Origin: DATLYH01 sp035575035
GTDB lineage: Bacteria; Planctomycetota; Planctomycetia; Gemmatales; Gemmataceae
Assembly (NCBI GenBank): GCA_035575035.1
Contig: DATLYH010000161.1
Span: 1-26,865, forward strand
Length of the DNA: 26,865 nt
Reading direction: 5' to 3'
Shown here: positions 8,387 to 16,487 of the stretch, piece after piece
How the letters are laid out: each line of letters opens with the position of its first letter
How positions within the stretch are numbered: position 1 is the first letter of the stretch
Made by a program: the position numbers and the translations under genes
The notes under the pieces: generated by a model
Seen by the model: only the letters and a program-made list of their open reading frames with translations
Database searches by the model: none
What the model was told of the DNA's origin: nothing

Positions 8387-8518
8387 AGAGCCCGGAGCGT
8401 GATTGAGACCAGAGCCCGGAGCGTCAGCGACGGGATAAAGTTGGCCCCGGCGCTCACGCTCCGGGCTCAGAGGAACCCGTCGCTAACGCATCTTCCCCGG
8501 CGCTCACGCTCCGGGCTC
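8387..8518. repeat. cluster of four REP-like palindromic units (two forward, two inverted)
   Basis: The core agagcccggagcgt occurs at 8387-8400 and 8411-8424. Its inverse, in the form ccccggcgctcacgctccgg plus ctc, occurs at 8445-8468 and again, identical, at 8495-8518. The unit at 8411-8434 can pair with 8445-8468 in a stem of about 23 positions with two mismatches around a 10-nt loop. An extra half-unit, cccgtcgct, lies at 8476-8484. The block lies between the MOSC gene and the CPBP gene, both on the minus strand, and could act as a transcription end, an RNA-stabilising hairpin or a mobile palindromic repeat. Confidence 0.8.
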
Positions 8519-8560
8519 TGAAAAGGGTTAGCTGCGGACCCTGCCGCGACGGGGTCAAAT

Positions 8561-9385
8561 CTACTCTAGCCGGACGCTCTCCCCGCGCCGCAGCCGGCCG
8601 CCACGGATAACGCTGGCATAGACGCCGACATATGCTCGGTTGTGCCGGGCGGCCGTGCGCAGGATCTCCGGATCGCGCGGCAGATCCGCCTGCGGCAGGG
8701 TTGTCATCACACACCGGGGGCAGGGACCAGTTACCTTTAACCGCACCTGCTCGCCCAAAACCAGCGTGCGCCCAACCCAGTCATTCTCGACAAAACCCTT
8801 CTCCTCTCCCGCGGAGGCCACCACGATGTTGGGGCGGAAGCGCCGGGCCTCGAACCGTCCTTGCGGGTAGAGCTCCCGTAGCCGGTCAAGGGTCGCTGTC
8901 GTCAGCAGATGGACGACTGCCGCATCGAAGAACAGACCGGCCGGCATCGCTTCGTCAGTGACGGTGTCTCGGTGGGGCAGCTCCTCCATGTCGGGCCAGT
9001 ATTCCTCCAGGACCGGCTTCGCCGGCGCGGCGCTGCGGAGCGTCACCGCCCGGCTCAGCGCGGCCGACAGCAACCGGTCCGCTTCATCCCCGGGGCCGAC
9101 GACAACGGTGCCATCGGGTAGGGTGATCCGCACCGGTGGGGGAGACCCGTCTTCCGGTACGCTCTCCGGGAAGGTAGCGTAGAAGTCAAAGAGGTTCGGC
9201 CACTTCTTCGGGTTCTTGGCGCTGACGACCTTGCCGTCGGAGGCGTCCACGAGGGCGTAGGCCCGGTCCCCGAGCAGCCCGCGCTCGCTGACCCCGACGG
9301 CGTTCAGCTCCTCCCCTTGCATCGACTTGACCGGATATCGCCGCAAGGAGACGACGGTCCCGACAACCTGGTCTGTGCTTGCCAC
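8561..9385 (-). CDS. MOSC-domain protein (MOSC_N + MOSC, mARC/YcbX-like)
   Basis: The product is 274 residues. The N-terminal MOSC beta-barrel domain begins VVSLRRYPVKSMQGEEL (about 11-27) and continues with GLLGDRAYALVD. The C-terminal MOSC domain contains RRFRPNIVV (181-189), VENDWVGRTL, and GPCPRCVMTT with C222 and C225, which is where molybdenum-cofactor-binding MOSC proteins carry their conserved cysteine. The family handles molybdenum cofactor-bound sulfur or N-oxygenated compound reduction; the specific substrate cannot be inferred. I chose the GTG at 9385, with AAAGG about seven bases upstream, because the protein then starts at the family's usual position. The open frame extends to 9526, but the added 47 residues are not protein-like. 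The gene is divergent from the aminotransferase. Confidence 0.88.
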   Translation of the reverse strand: MASTDQVVGTVVSLRRYPVKSMQGEELNAVGVSERGLLGDRAYALVDASDGKVVSAKNPKKWPNLFDFYATFPESVPEDGSPPPVRITLPDGTVVVGPGDEADRLLSAALSRAVTLRSAAPAKPVLEEYWPDMEELPHRDTVTDEAMPAGLFFDAAVVHLLTTATLDRLRELYPQGRFEARRFRPNIVVASAGEEKGFVENDWVGRTLVLGEQVRLKVTGPCPRCVMTTLPQADLPRDPEILRTAARHNRAYVGVYASVIRGGRLRRGESVRLE

Positions 9386-9622
9386 GGCTATACCTTTCTG
9401 ACACCTCTTGTAACTTTTGATTGCCTCATGCCTCCAGTCATTGTAGGACCTCTCTCCCCGACCGCAGCCCGATTGGAGGAATGAAGAAGGGCGCCGCATC
9501 AATGGTGCAGAGTGGCTCGCGGTCAAAGGCGCGGTCTATATATATCCTGAGTTTGTTCCGCCGCGAGTGAGGAGGAGTTGCTGAGCCGCAAGCGGCTGGC
9601 ATTCGTGCGGGAGGTCAACCGG
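9386..9622. promoter_or_regulatory. divergent intergenic region between MOSC and aminotransferase genes
   Basis: This gap of 237 bp between divergent genes must hold both promoters. The only marked feature is the AT run tatatatat at 9537-9545, which could supply a -10 element for the plus-strand aminotransferase. No matching -35 box was found. A purine-rich gaggaggag at 9569-9577 directly precedes a TTG at 9578, too close to serve it as a ribosome-binding site. No other gene or hairpin was recognised. Confidence 0.25.
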
Positions 9623-10819
9623 ATGGACATTGCGGCTGCCCGCTCGTTTTTCCCTGGCACGCGCGACTGCGCGTTCCTCGATGCCGCCTGCGTCAGCCTG
9701 TTGCCGGTCCAGGCGGCGGAGGCCCTGCAGCAACTCGGCCAGGACCTGCTCGGTTGTCCCGCTCGCGATGCCTCGGCCCACCACATCGCGCTGGACCGCA
9801 CCGCTGACTGGCCGCGCCGCGAGGCGGCCCGGCTGATTGGCGCCCGTCCCGAGGACATCGCCCTGATCGAAAGCACGACCCAGGGTCTGGAAATCATCGC
9901 TGCCGCGGTGCCGCTGGGACCCGGCGACAAGGTGCTGATCGGCGACACCGAGTTCCTGGGCCTGGCGGTCCCCTGGATCGGCCGGCAGTCAGCGCAGGGC
10001 TTTCACATTGAGGTAGTGCCCAACCGCGGCGGCCGGCTGTTGGCCGACGATTTCGCCCGCGCCGCTGACGCCCGCACGCGCCTGATCCTGCTCAGCAGCG
10101 TGCAGTGGACCAACGGCTACCGGGCCGACCTGGCGGCCTTCAGCGACCTGGCCCGTGAGCGTGGCCTGGTGCTGGTCGTGGATGCCATCCAGCAGCTCGG
10201 CGCTATCGCCCTCGATGTGGGACGGGCGCCGGTAGATTTCCTGGTCTGCGGCGGGCACAAATGGTTGAACGCGCCGGTCGGCCGGGGGTTCCTCTACGTC
10301 CACCCGCGCCAGCGAGAGCGACTCATACCGCCGGCCTGGGGCTATCTTAACATCGTCGAACCGCCTGAGGGCTGGGCCGAGTACTTTGCCACCCCCACGA
10401 TCCCGGCGGTTCGGCCCTATGAGTTCACGCCCGCGGCTCGGCGCTTCGAGGTGGGCGGCACCGCCAACTATCCCGGCAACGTGGCCCTCGGCGCGGCCGT
10501 GGCCCTGATCAACGAACTGGGCATCGACGCCATCGAACAACACATCTTCCGCCTGACCGGGCTGCTGATCGACCGGCTGCACTCGGCCGGCGTTACGGTG
10601 GTCAGCCCGAACGAGCCGGAGGCCCGCTCGGGCATCGTGACCTTTACCCTGGGGCAGGGGCCGGCCCGCGACACTGCCTGCCTGCAGCGGCTGCTGGACC
10701 GGCGCGTCCTGATCTCGCAACGCTACACGGCTGGGGTCGGCGGTCTGCGCGTCTCGGTCCACTTTTTCAACAACGAAGACGACATTGACCGACTGGTCGA
10801 AGCCCTGGCGGCCGCATAA
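9623..10819 (+). CDS. class V aminotransferase (cysteine desulfurase/selenocysteine lyase-like, PLP)
   Basis: The product is 398 residues, a fold-type I PLP enzyme of the class V group (NifS, isopenicillin N epimerase, kynureninase-like). Visible landmarks are ESTTQGLE (83-90, cofactor phosphate binding), VDAIQQLG (186-193, with D187 and Q190 contacting the pyridine ring) and GGHKWLNAPVGRGFLYV, where K213 is the Schiff-base lysine. FEVGGTANYPG and a C-terminal small domain follow. No catalytic loop cysteine typical of cysteine desulfurases was recognised, so a desulfurase role is not assured; the substrate is unknown. ATG at 9623 with GGGAGG eight bases upstream is preferred over the in-frame TTG at 9578. 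Confidence 0.9.
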   Translation: MDIAAARSFFPGTRDCAFLDAACVSLLPVQAAEALQQLGQDLLGCPARDASAHHIALDRTADWPRREAARLIGARPEDIALIESTTQGLEIIAAAVPLGPGDKVLIGDTEFLGLAVPWIGRQSAQGFHIEVVPNRGGRLLADDFARAADARTRLILLSSVQWTNGYRADLAAFSDLARERGLVLVVDAIQQLGAIALDVGRAPVDFLVCGGHKWLNAPVGRGFLYVHPRQRERLIPPAWGYLNIVEPPEGWAEYFATPTIPAVRPYEFTPAARRFEVGGTANYPGNVALGAAVALINELGIDAIEQHIFRLTGLLIDRLHSAGVTVVSPNEPEARSGIVTFTLGQGPARDTACLQRLLDRRVLISQRYTAGVGGLRVSVHFFNNEDDIDRLVEALAAA

Positions 10820-10897
10820 ACCATGCAAGTGCTTCCGCGGGCCGAGGACGTTTGCTAAAATCGTTTCTCGCCCGGCCCTGACCCGGTCGCCTTCTCT

Positions 10898-10920
10898 CCC
10901 TCTCCCGCGGGGGAAGAGGG
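10898..10920. terminator. hairpin after the aminotransferase gene
   Basis: The segment ccctctcccgcgggggaagaggg can fold as a CCCTCT/AGAGGG stem with further CC/GG pairing around a cgcg loop. It lies 79 bp beyond the aminotransferase stop. No U tract follows, so it may be a dispersed CCCTCTCCC-type repeat rather than an intrinsic terminator. Confidence 0.35.
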
Positions 10921-11048
10921 GGCGATCGCGGACCGGGATTGACTGCTGCAACGTTGTCCTTACACCAAAAGACCATGCTCCGGCCGCCGCCCGGCTTCGG
11001 CAGAGAGAAGGTGGGCCGGCCGGGGGCGGGTTGAGATAAGCAAGCCCC

Positions 11049-11480
11049 ATGCACTTTCAATTTCACGTGGCACCTATTGTCCCCATGCCCACGGAACCTC
11101 CTGCCGTTGCCTCGGAAACCGTGGAGCTGCTTCGCCAGATCCTGGAGGTGCAGCGCGAGCAGCTGAATTACCTCCGCGCCTCGGCCGCCGCCCACGACAT
11201 GGGGGCCCGCTGGCGCGCCTTCCTGGCACGCTGGCAACAGGACTTCCCCGACCTGGCCGAGGCCTGCCGCAAGTCGCTGCCCATCCTGGAGCGCTCCTAC
11301 GGCAAACTGCTCGCCGAACTGACCGAGCGGTTGAGCCAGGACGGCGACGACGCCCTGGACAACGACTTCGCATTGCAAGAATTCCTCGACCGCTACGGCA
11401 TGCGCCTGGCGCAGCTCGGCTCCATCCTCAACCTGGTCGCCCCCCTTGCCGAGGCCGGGCCCCAGGGGGAGTCCACCTGA
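11049..11480 (+). CDS. small helical protein of unknown function (143 aa)
   Basis: I do not recognise a family. The protein is largely helical, with a heptad-like stretch ETVELLRQILEVQREQLNYLRAS at about 23-45 that could form a short coiled coil. A tryptophan-containing helix (RWRAFLARWQQDF) and a C-terminal helix (FLDRYGMRLAQLGSILNLVAPL) follow. It has no signal peptide, membrane segment or cysteine pair apart from C75 (EACRKS). Its amino acid composition and third-position GC are like the neighbouring genes, which supports real coding. The start is uncertain: ATG 11049 has a weak ribosome-binding site, and M13 (11085) is an alternative. It stands alone between the aminotransferase and the AraC regulator. 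Confidence 0.6.
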   Translation: MHFQFHVAPIVPMPTEPPAVASETVELLRQILEVQREQLNYLRASAAAHDMGARWRAFLARWQQDFPDLAEACRKSLPILERSYGKLLAELTERLSQDGDDALDNDFALQEFLDRYGMRLAQLGSILNLVAPLAEAGPQGEST

Positions 11481-11770
11481 AGGGGGCAGCGCGCAAGCTC
11501 ATCGGTGGTTGCGGCCTGGGAGTTGGAAGCGCCTTCGTAGATCGTCGGCGCGGGCGCTTCCCGCACCTATCCCACCGTTTGCTTCCTCCACACTGCGGGC
11601 GGCATAGTCCATCGGCAGGTCCGGCGGCTTGCCCATGAAGTGGTCCTCCAGGCCGGTCCGCTCCATGAGGCCCCAAATATTGGATGTACGGGACCACACC
11701 CTATGACGAATAGATGAGGGGGATCGGTCTGCGCTCCTGTCCGGTGCGGAGTCCAACGTTCCATACACCC

Positions 11771-12619
11771 ATGGGGCAAACCTTCCGCCGTCAGCCGATC
11801 GAGGTGACCCTTCCGCCGCACGGCGTCTTCGTGCTGGAAAGCCACCATGCGCCGGGCTTCCGCATGACCAGTCAGCGCCATGCCTTCCTCGAAATCTTCT
11901 ATGTGCTGGACGGCGCCGGCGCCTTCCATATCGACGGGAAGACCTATCCCTGCCGGAAGGATGACGTGGTGGTGGTGCCGGTGGCGCAGGCGCACCATCT
12001 TGAGGATGACCCGGCCCGGCCCCTGGAGTTGTTCGGCATCTGCGTCGCCCCCCAGGTCTGGCAACACGAACCGTCCTTGGTGGACGACCTGCCGCCCGGC
12101 CCGCTGCCGGTCAGCACCCTGGTGGCGGCTCAGGTGCGGGAGGAACTGCGGCGGCTGCTGTACGAACAGACATTGGCCCGTCCGGGGAGCCGAGCCTGGA
12201 TCGTCGGTCAGGCGCTGCAATTGCTGGTTGTGCTGGCTCGCAGCCAGAGCGGGATGTCCCCGCCGTCGCGTCGGGAGGATTCCTTCTCGGCACACCGCCA
12301 GGCGGTCCGCCGCTACCTGGCCGAACTGCCGCACCGCTTCTTCGAGTCGGCCAACCTTGATCAGATTGCAGCCGAGTTGGGGATGAGCCGGCGGCGCTTC
12401 ACCCAGTTGTTCCGGGAGCTGACGGGGGTTTCCTGGTCGAGCTACCGAACCCGGCTCCGCATCGACTATGCCTGCCGATTGCTCCGCGAGACCCCGCGCA
12501 GCATCATTGCCGTCGCCTTTGAGTCCGGCTTCGAGGACTTGTCCAGTTTCTACCGGGCCTTCAAGCGCCAGACCGGCTTGCCGCCGCACGCCTGGCGACA
12601 GGGCCAATCCGGCAGCTGA
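11771..12619 (+). CDS. AraC-family transcriptional regulator with N-terminal cupin sensor
   Basis: The product is 282 residues. The N-terminal half is a cupin-type beta barrel (HAFLEIFYVLDGAGAFHIDGKTYPCRKDDVVVVPVAQAHHLED, at about 36-78), the usual effector-sensing domain. The C-terminal about 95 residues form the double helix-turn-helix of AraC/XylS proteins: NLDQIAAELGMSRRRFTQLFRELTG, then RIDYACRLLRETPRSIIAVAFESGFEDLSSFYRAFKRQTGLPPHAWR. It probably controls a sugar or related catabolic function, but no obvious target operon adjoins it. Start at ATG 11771 gives the usual length; the in-frame ATG at 11714 would add 19 residues without family support. Neither has a strong ribosome-binding site. 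Confidence 0.9.
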   Translation: MGQTFRRQPIEVTLPPHGVFVLESHHAPGFRMTSQRHAFLEIFYVLDGAGAFHIDGKTYPCRKDDVVVVPVAQAHHLEDDPARPLELFGICVAPQVWQHEPSLVDDLPPGPLPVSTLVAAQVREELRRLLYEQTLARPGSRAWIVGQALQLLVVLARSQSGMSPPSRREDSFSAHRQAVRRYLAELPHRFFESANLDQIAAELGMSRRRFTQLFRELTGVSWSSYRTRLRIDYACRLLRETPRSIIAVAFESGFEDLSSFYRAFKRQTGLPPHAWRQGQSGS

Positions 12620-12692
12620 CAGGGCATTCCGGTTGCCCAATTTGCAAAGGCCGATTGCCTGAACTGCCTAGACGGCCGCTCCCTTCTCCACC

Positions 12693-12719
12693 TAGGATAC
12701 CTCTATCCTATCACGTGAT
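12693..12719. promoter_or_regulatory. two adjacent palindromes upstream of the prepilin-like gene
   Basis: taggatacctctatccta (12693-12710) is an inverted repeat with 7-bp arms. It is followed directly by the perfect 10-bp palindrome atcacgtgat (12710-12719). They lie 68-94 bp before the start of the DUF1559 gene and just downstream of the AraC-type regulator gene, so an operator role is conceivable. No clear promoter boxes could be aligned. Confidence 0.3.
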
Positions 12720-12786
12720 CGCAAGGGCCGTGCGGCCTTTCTCCCGTAGTGCCATTTTTGTTCTCCTTGCACATGGGGAGTTCGCC

Positions 12787-13842
12787 ATGCTCCTTTCCCT
12801 GCATCCATTACATCGCCGTCAGTTCGGCTTCACGTTGATTGAGCTGTTGGTGGTGATCGCCATTATCGCCGTGCTGATCGCCCTGCTGTTGCCCGCTGTC
12901 CAGAAGGTGCGCGAGGCGGCCAACCGCGCCTCCTGTGCCAACAACCTCAAGCAAATCAGCCTTGCCGTCCACAACTACCACGACGCCTACACGGCATTCC
13001 CCCCGGTGCGCGTCAGCAACAACCACGCCACCTGGTTCGTGCTCATCATGCCTTACCTGGAGCAAGAAAACATCTCCCGGGGCTGGAACTTCAGCATCCC
13101 CTACGTTCAGCAGAACGACGCCTTTCGCCAGATGCAGGTGAAGACCTACTACTGCCCGTCGCGCCGGAGCGCGAGTTCCAGGCTTGTGCACCGGCCCGAG
13201 CAGGTTTATCCCGCCGACACCACGCCGCCGCCGGAGTTCCGGCCCACTGGAACGGCCGACCCCCGCTTCGCCGGGACGAACCAGCCCCCCGGCGCACTGG
13301 GCGATTACGCCGGCAACCTCGGCGAGTATGGCTTCTTCGCCACGCCGCCGGCCGAGGTCTGTTTCGGGACCAACGCCAACGGCGTCCTGATCCAGGGCAC
13401 CCTTGACACTGCAACAGGGCGGATCACCAGTCACACCAACATGCTCAAGGTCCGGGATGGGACAAGCAACACCTTCCTGGTCGGTGAGAAGCACGTCCCC
13501 TTGGGGATGTTCGGCCGGCTCAAGGTCGGCGACGGCTCGATCTACTGCGGCATCTGGACCACCTACTCGGGCCGGATCGCCGGTATCACCGCCCCCCTCG
13601 CGCAAGGTCCTCACGATGTTACTCCCACCCGGGATGCACCGCGGCCTCCCGGCTCCACGGGAACCTGGCGGCCCGGGTCCGACGCCGTCTGGGCCAAGAA
13701 GTTCGGCAGCTGGCATCCGGGCGTCTGCCAGTTCGCCTTCTGTGACGGCAGTGTCAAGGCGGTCCGGAATTCGCTCGACGAAACCACCCTTGGCCGGCTG
13801 GCCTGCCGGGATGATGGCGAGGTCGTCGCCAACTTCGAGTGA
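12787..13842 (+). CDS. DUF1559 prepilin-like protein (type II secretion/pseudopilin N-terminus, H-X9-DG)
   Basis: The product is 351 residues. The N-terminus carries a type IV prepilin signal: a short leader ending in QFG, cleavage before F15, then FTLIELLVVIAIIAVLIALLLPAVQ with the conserved glutamate at mature position 5 (E19). The DUF1559 body follows (VREAANRASCANNLKQISLAVHNYHDAYTAFPP) and ends with the family's H-X9-DG signature in WHPGVCQFAFCDGSVKAVRN. These proteins are hugely expanded in planctomycetes and are thought to be envelope or pilus-like surface proteins; their exact role is unknown. Start ATG 12787 has GGGGAG at good spacing. The open frame reaches back to 12655, but that extension would put residues ahead of the prepilin leader. 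A terminator lies at 13899. Confidence 0.95.
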   Translation: MLLSLHPLHRRQFGFTLIELLVVIAIIAVLIALLLPAVQKVREAANRASCANNLKQISLAVHNYHDAYTAFPPVRVSNNHATWFVLIMPYLEQENISRGWNFSIPYVQQNDAFRQMQVKTYYCPSRRSASSRLVHRPEQVYPADTTPPPEFRPTGTADPRFAGTNQPPGALGDYAGNLGEYGFFATPPAEVCFGTNANGVLIQGTLDTATGRITSHTNMLKVRDGTSNTFLVGEKHVPLGMFGRLKVGDGSIYCGIWTTYSGRIAGITAPLAQGPHDVTPTRDAPRPPGSTGTWRPGSDAVWAKKFGSWHPGVCQFAFCDGSVKAVRNSLDETTLGRLACRDDGEVVANFE

Positions 13843-13898
13843 GCACTGGCCACGCTGGCGGTTCTTGCTTGAGATGACCAGACTTGCCTCAGTAGAGT

Positions 13899-13938
13899 AG
13901 AAAGGGCGAGTGGGGTATCGGCCCTGCTCGCCCTTTCT
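13899..13938 (+). terminator. intrinsic-type terminator after the DUF1559 gene
   Basis: A perfect 12-bp stem, agaaagggcgag (13899-13910) pairing with ctcgccctttct (13927-13938), encloses a 16-nt loop 57 bp after the stop codon. The descending arm ends in the T-containing ctttctgctt. The A-rich side pairs with the T-rich side, as in bidirectional terminators. Confidence 0.7.
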
Positions 13939-14300
13939 GCTTGATGGGCTTTTCCTCCGCGAGCGCCCCGATGCTCCGCACCGCTGAACAATCCCTGGAG
14001 TGGCCGGTCGCGACGATACGTTTGCCTTGCTGCTGCCCGAAATCGACACGGCGGCAGTGCCCCGAACCCAACGGTGTGGCCAGCGGCTCAGGGCGAGGGC
14101 CGAGAAGGGAGGCCAGCCGCCTTCCGATCGGCGCCACCTGGACGAAAGGGCTCGCAGGGCATGGGGGTTGAGGATATCATTCGGCCGGCGGATCGGCTGA
14201 CGGGCGCGATCAAGCAGGCAGAAAAAGACCGCATCCGCTGCGAGGTCATCGAGGAAGCCAAGGAGAGGGCCCGCCGGCCGTCGGCAAGGGCCCGGGAAAC
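13939..14300. other. gap before the zinc-ribbon membrane gene; possible short unassigned ORF
   Basis: This stretch of about 360 bp holds no gene that I can support well. From ATG 14161 one plus-strand frame reads protein-like for about 47 codons (MGVEDIIRPADRLTGAIKQA, then KDRIRCEVIEEAKERARR). It then runs on in a different frame over the start of the zinc-ribbon gene at 14301, where it stops looking real. It may be a small helical protein, a decayed gene end or leader sequence. No hairpin or RNA gene was seen. Confidence 0.25.
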
Positions 14301-15287
14301 ATGCCCGAGATCATCACCTGCCCCTTCTGCCGAGGCCCGATGCGCGTGGCCGACCACCTGCTCGGTAAGCGGGTCAAGTGTCCGGGCTGCGGCGGGACCT
14401 TCCGGGCGGGCGGATCGACCGGCGAGGTCGTCGAGGAAGAGGGCCGTGAAATCTACGCGATGGTCGCGACTGCCGAGGATGAGCCCAAAGGCGACGACGA
14501 CATCCGTCGGCGATGGGAAGAGTTGGTTCACCGGCTGCGCTGGAGCAGTCGGGGGCTGTTGCTGGTGGTGATGGGCAGCGGCCTGTACATGGTGGGATTG
14601 GGGCTGACCTTTCTGCTGAATTGCGCCGCGATCGTGATCGAGCGGTTCAACCCGAACTTCTACCTGGCGGCGGCGTTCCCCGGGCTGTGCGGCTGGATTT
14701 TGGCGACGGCCGGCCTGGCCCTGTGTCTCGGCGGGCCGGAGCGGTATTACTCCCGGCTGCTGGCCGGGGCCGCCCTGGCCGTCGGGGGCCTCCACCTGAT
14801 TATGATGTTGATCGCGGCCGTGCAAGAGCCGGCAGCGGCCCCGGCAGGTGCGCCCCCGATTGTGCAGTGGTGGCACCTGACATCGGACCTCCCGTATCTG
14901 ATCTCGTCTTTGAACCGCGGCCAGCCGGTGCTTACTCCGGAACGGCGGGTGCCCCCCGTCACCGAGGGGATGCCGCTGGCAGCTGGGGTGCTGGAGCTGG
15001 CCACGCTGACACTCACCTTGCTCTACGCCCGGTCGGTGGCCCTCACGGTGAAGGACCGTGCCCGCGCCGGCAACGCCCTGTACCTGATCTTCATCCTCCC
15101 CGGCGTGGTGTTCGGCCTCCTTCTCCTCAACAACCTGTTCTACAACCTCTACCGCGAGGCGGGCAGCTTCGCGATGATGACCGGCATCGGTCTGCTGGCG
15201 CAAAGCATCTTGTACGTTGTCCTGTTGGCTGCACTGATCCTGTACCTGGTTGTCCTGAACAACATTCGGCGAAGTATCGAGAGGTGA
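14301..15287 (+). CDS. zinc-ribbon polytopic membrane protein of unknown function
   Basis: The product is 328 residues. It starts with a small zinc ribbon, C7-x2-C10 and C27-x2-C30 (CPFC...CPGC), like the MJ0042-type/zinc-ribbon heads common in planctomycete membrane proteins. An acidic linker (about 42-72) follows, then about seven hydrophobic segments, among them LLLVVMGSGLYMVGLGLTFLL, AAAFPGLCGWILATAGLALCL, LAGAALAVGGLHLIMMLIAAV, LYLIFILPGVVFGLLLL and SILYVVLLAALILYLVVL. No transport or catalytic motif was recognised. The gene ends six bases before the oxidoreductase gene, so the two are probably co-transcribed. The ATG is preceded by only a weak GGGA. Confidence 0.8.
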   Translation: MPEIITCPFCRGPMRVADHLLGKRVKCPGCGGTFRAGGSTGEVVEEEGREIYAMVATAEDEPKGDDDIRRRWEELVHRLRWSSRGLLLVVMGSGLYMVGLGLTFLLNCAAIVIERFNPNFYLAAAFPGLCGWILATAGLALCLGGPERYYSRLLAGAALAVGGLHLIMMLIAAVQEPAAAPAGAPPIVQWWHLTSDLPYLISSLNRGQPVLTPERRVPPVTEGMPLAAGVLELATLTLTLLYARSVALTVKDRARAGNALYLIFILPGVVFGLLLLNNLFYNLYREAGSFAMMTGIGLLAQSILYVVLLAALILYLVVLNNIRRSIER

Positions 15288-15293
15288 GCAGTC

Positions 15294-16442
15294 ATGGCAC
15301 GGTTGGCGGCAGCGGTGGTGGGGACCGGTTTCATCGGCCCGGTCCATGTGGAGGCGCTGCGGCGGCTGGGCCGGCCCGTGGTCGGCATCCTGGGTTCGAC
15401 GCCCGAGAAGGGTCGGGCCGCCGCCCGTGTCCTCGACCTCCCGCGCGCTTACGAGAACTACGACGAGCTGCTGGCCGACCCGGCGGTGAGCGTGGTCCAC
15501 CTGGCTTCCCCCAACCGGCTGCACTTCGAGCAGTGCCGGCGGGCATTGGCGGCCAGCAAGCATGTGGTCTGCGAGAAGCCCTTGGCCCTGACCGCCTGCG
15601 AGACGGCCGAGTTGGCGGCGCTGGCCCGACGCACGCCGGTCGTCAGCGCCGTATGCTATAACGTTCGTTTTTACCCGCTCAACCTGGAGGCCCGGCAGCG
15701 GATCGCCGACGGCGAACTGGGAACCATCTACCATGTGACCGGCTCCTATGTGCAGGACTGGCTGCTGTACGAGACCGACTTCAACTGGCGGGTGCTGCCC
15801 GACGAGGGCGGGGCGCTGCGGGCCGTGGCCGACATCGGCACCCACTGGATGGACCTGGTCAGCGCGATCACCGGCCTGGAGATTGAGAAAGTCTGCGCCG
15901 ACCTGCGGACCTTCCTGCCGAGGCGGCGCCGGCCGAGCGGCTCGGTCGAGACCTTCCAGTCCAAGCTCACAAGCGCCCGGGAGACGGAGGAAGTGGTGAT
16001 CAGCACTGAGGATTACGGCTCGGTGCTGCTGCGCTTTCGGGGCGGGGCGTCGGGGTGTTTTACCGTGTCGCAGGTGACGGCCGGCCGCAAGAACTGTCTG
16101 CGCTACGAGATCGCCGGCGCGCGGGCGGCCCTGGCATGGGACAGCGAGCGGCCCAACGAGCTGTGGCTGGGCCGCCGCGACCGCCCCAATGAACTGCTGA
16201 TCCGCGACCCGGCGCTGTTGCAGCCGGCGGTTCGGCCGTTCGCCAACTACCCCGGCGGGCATAACGAGGGCTTCCCGGACACGTTCAAACAGCTGTTCCG
16301 GGCCGTGTATGACTACATCGAGACGGGCGACTGGCAAGCGCCGCGGCCATTCCCGACGCTTGACGACGGCCACCGCGAGGTGGTCCTGTGCGAGGCAATC
16401 CTGCAAAGCCACCGGGAACAGCGCTGGGTTGATGTGGGTTAG
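15294..16442 (+). CDS. Gfo/Idh/MocA-family NAD(P)-dependent oxidoreductase
   Basis: The product is 382 residues. The N-terminal Rossmann fold has the dinucleotide motif G10-T-G12-F-I-G15. The family signature EKP follows at 94-96 (K95 is the catalytic lysine), and D180-IGTH184-WMD supplies the usual Asp/His of the active site. The C-terminal alpha/beta domain follows. Enzymes of this family oxidise or reduce sugars and inositols or their derivatives; the substrate cannot be read from sequence. GAGG lies upstream of the ATG, six bases after the preceding stop. With uppP and the TIM-barrel isomerase downstream on the same strand with short gaps (45 bp and 20 bp), it probably belongs to one transcript. 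A partnership between this dehydrogenase and the isomerase in sugar catabolism is likely. Confidence 0.93.
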   Translation: MARLAAAVVGTGFIGPVHVEALRRLGRPVVGILGSTPEKGRAAARVLDLPRAYENYDELLADPAVSVVHLASPNRLHFEQCRRALAASKHVVCEKPLALTACETAELAALARRTPVVSAVCYNVRFYPLNLEARQRIADGELGTIYHVTGSYVQDWLLYETDFNWRVLPDEGGALRAVADIGTHWMDLVSAITGLEIEKVCADLRTFLPRRRRPSGSVETFQSKLTSARETEEVVISTEDYGSVLLRFRGGASGCFTVSQVTAGRKNCLRYEIAGARAALAWDSERPNELWLGRRDRPNELLIRDPALLQPAVRPFANYPGGHNEGFPDTFKQLFRAVYDYIETGDWQAPRPFPTLDDGHREVVLCEAILQSHREQRWVDVG

Positions 16443-16487
16443 CCGCGCCGCACTCCGGCCTGAACGATTCACGGTTATTGGACACCC

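Noticed and set aside
9623..10819. Naming the class V aminotransferase as a cysteine desulfurase (iscS/sufS)
   Set aside because: No catalytic cysteine loop was recognised and there are no iron-sulfur cluster genes nearby, so only the superfamily is supported.
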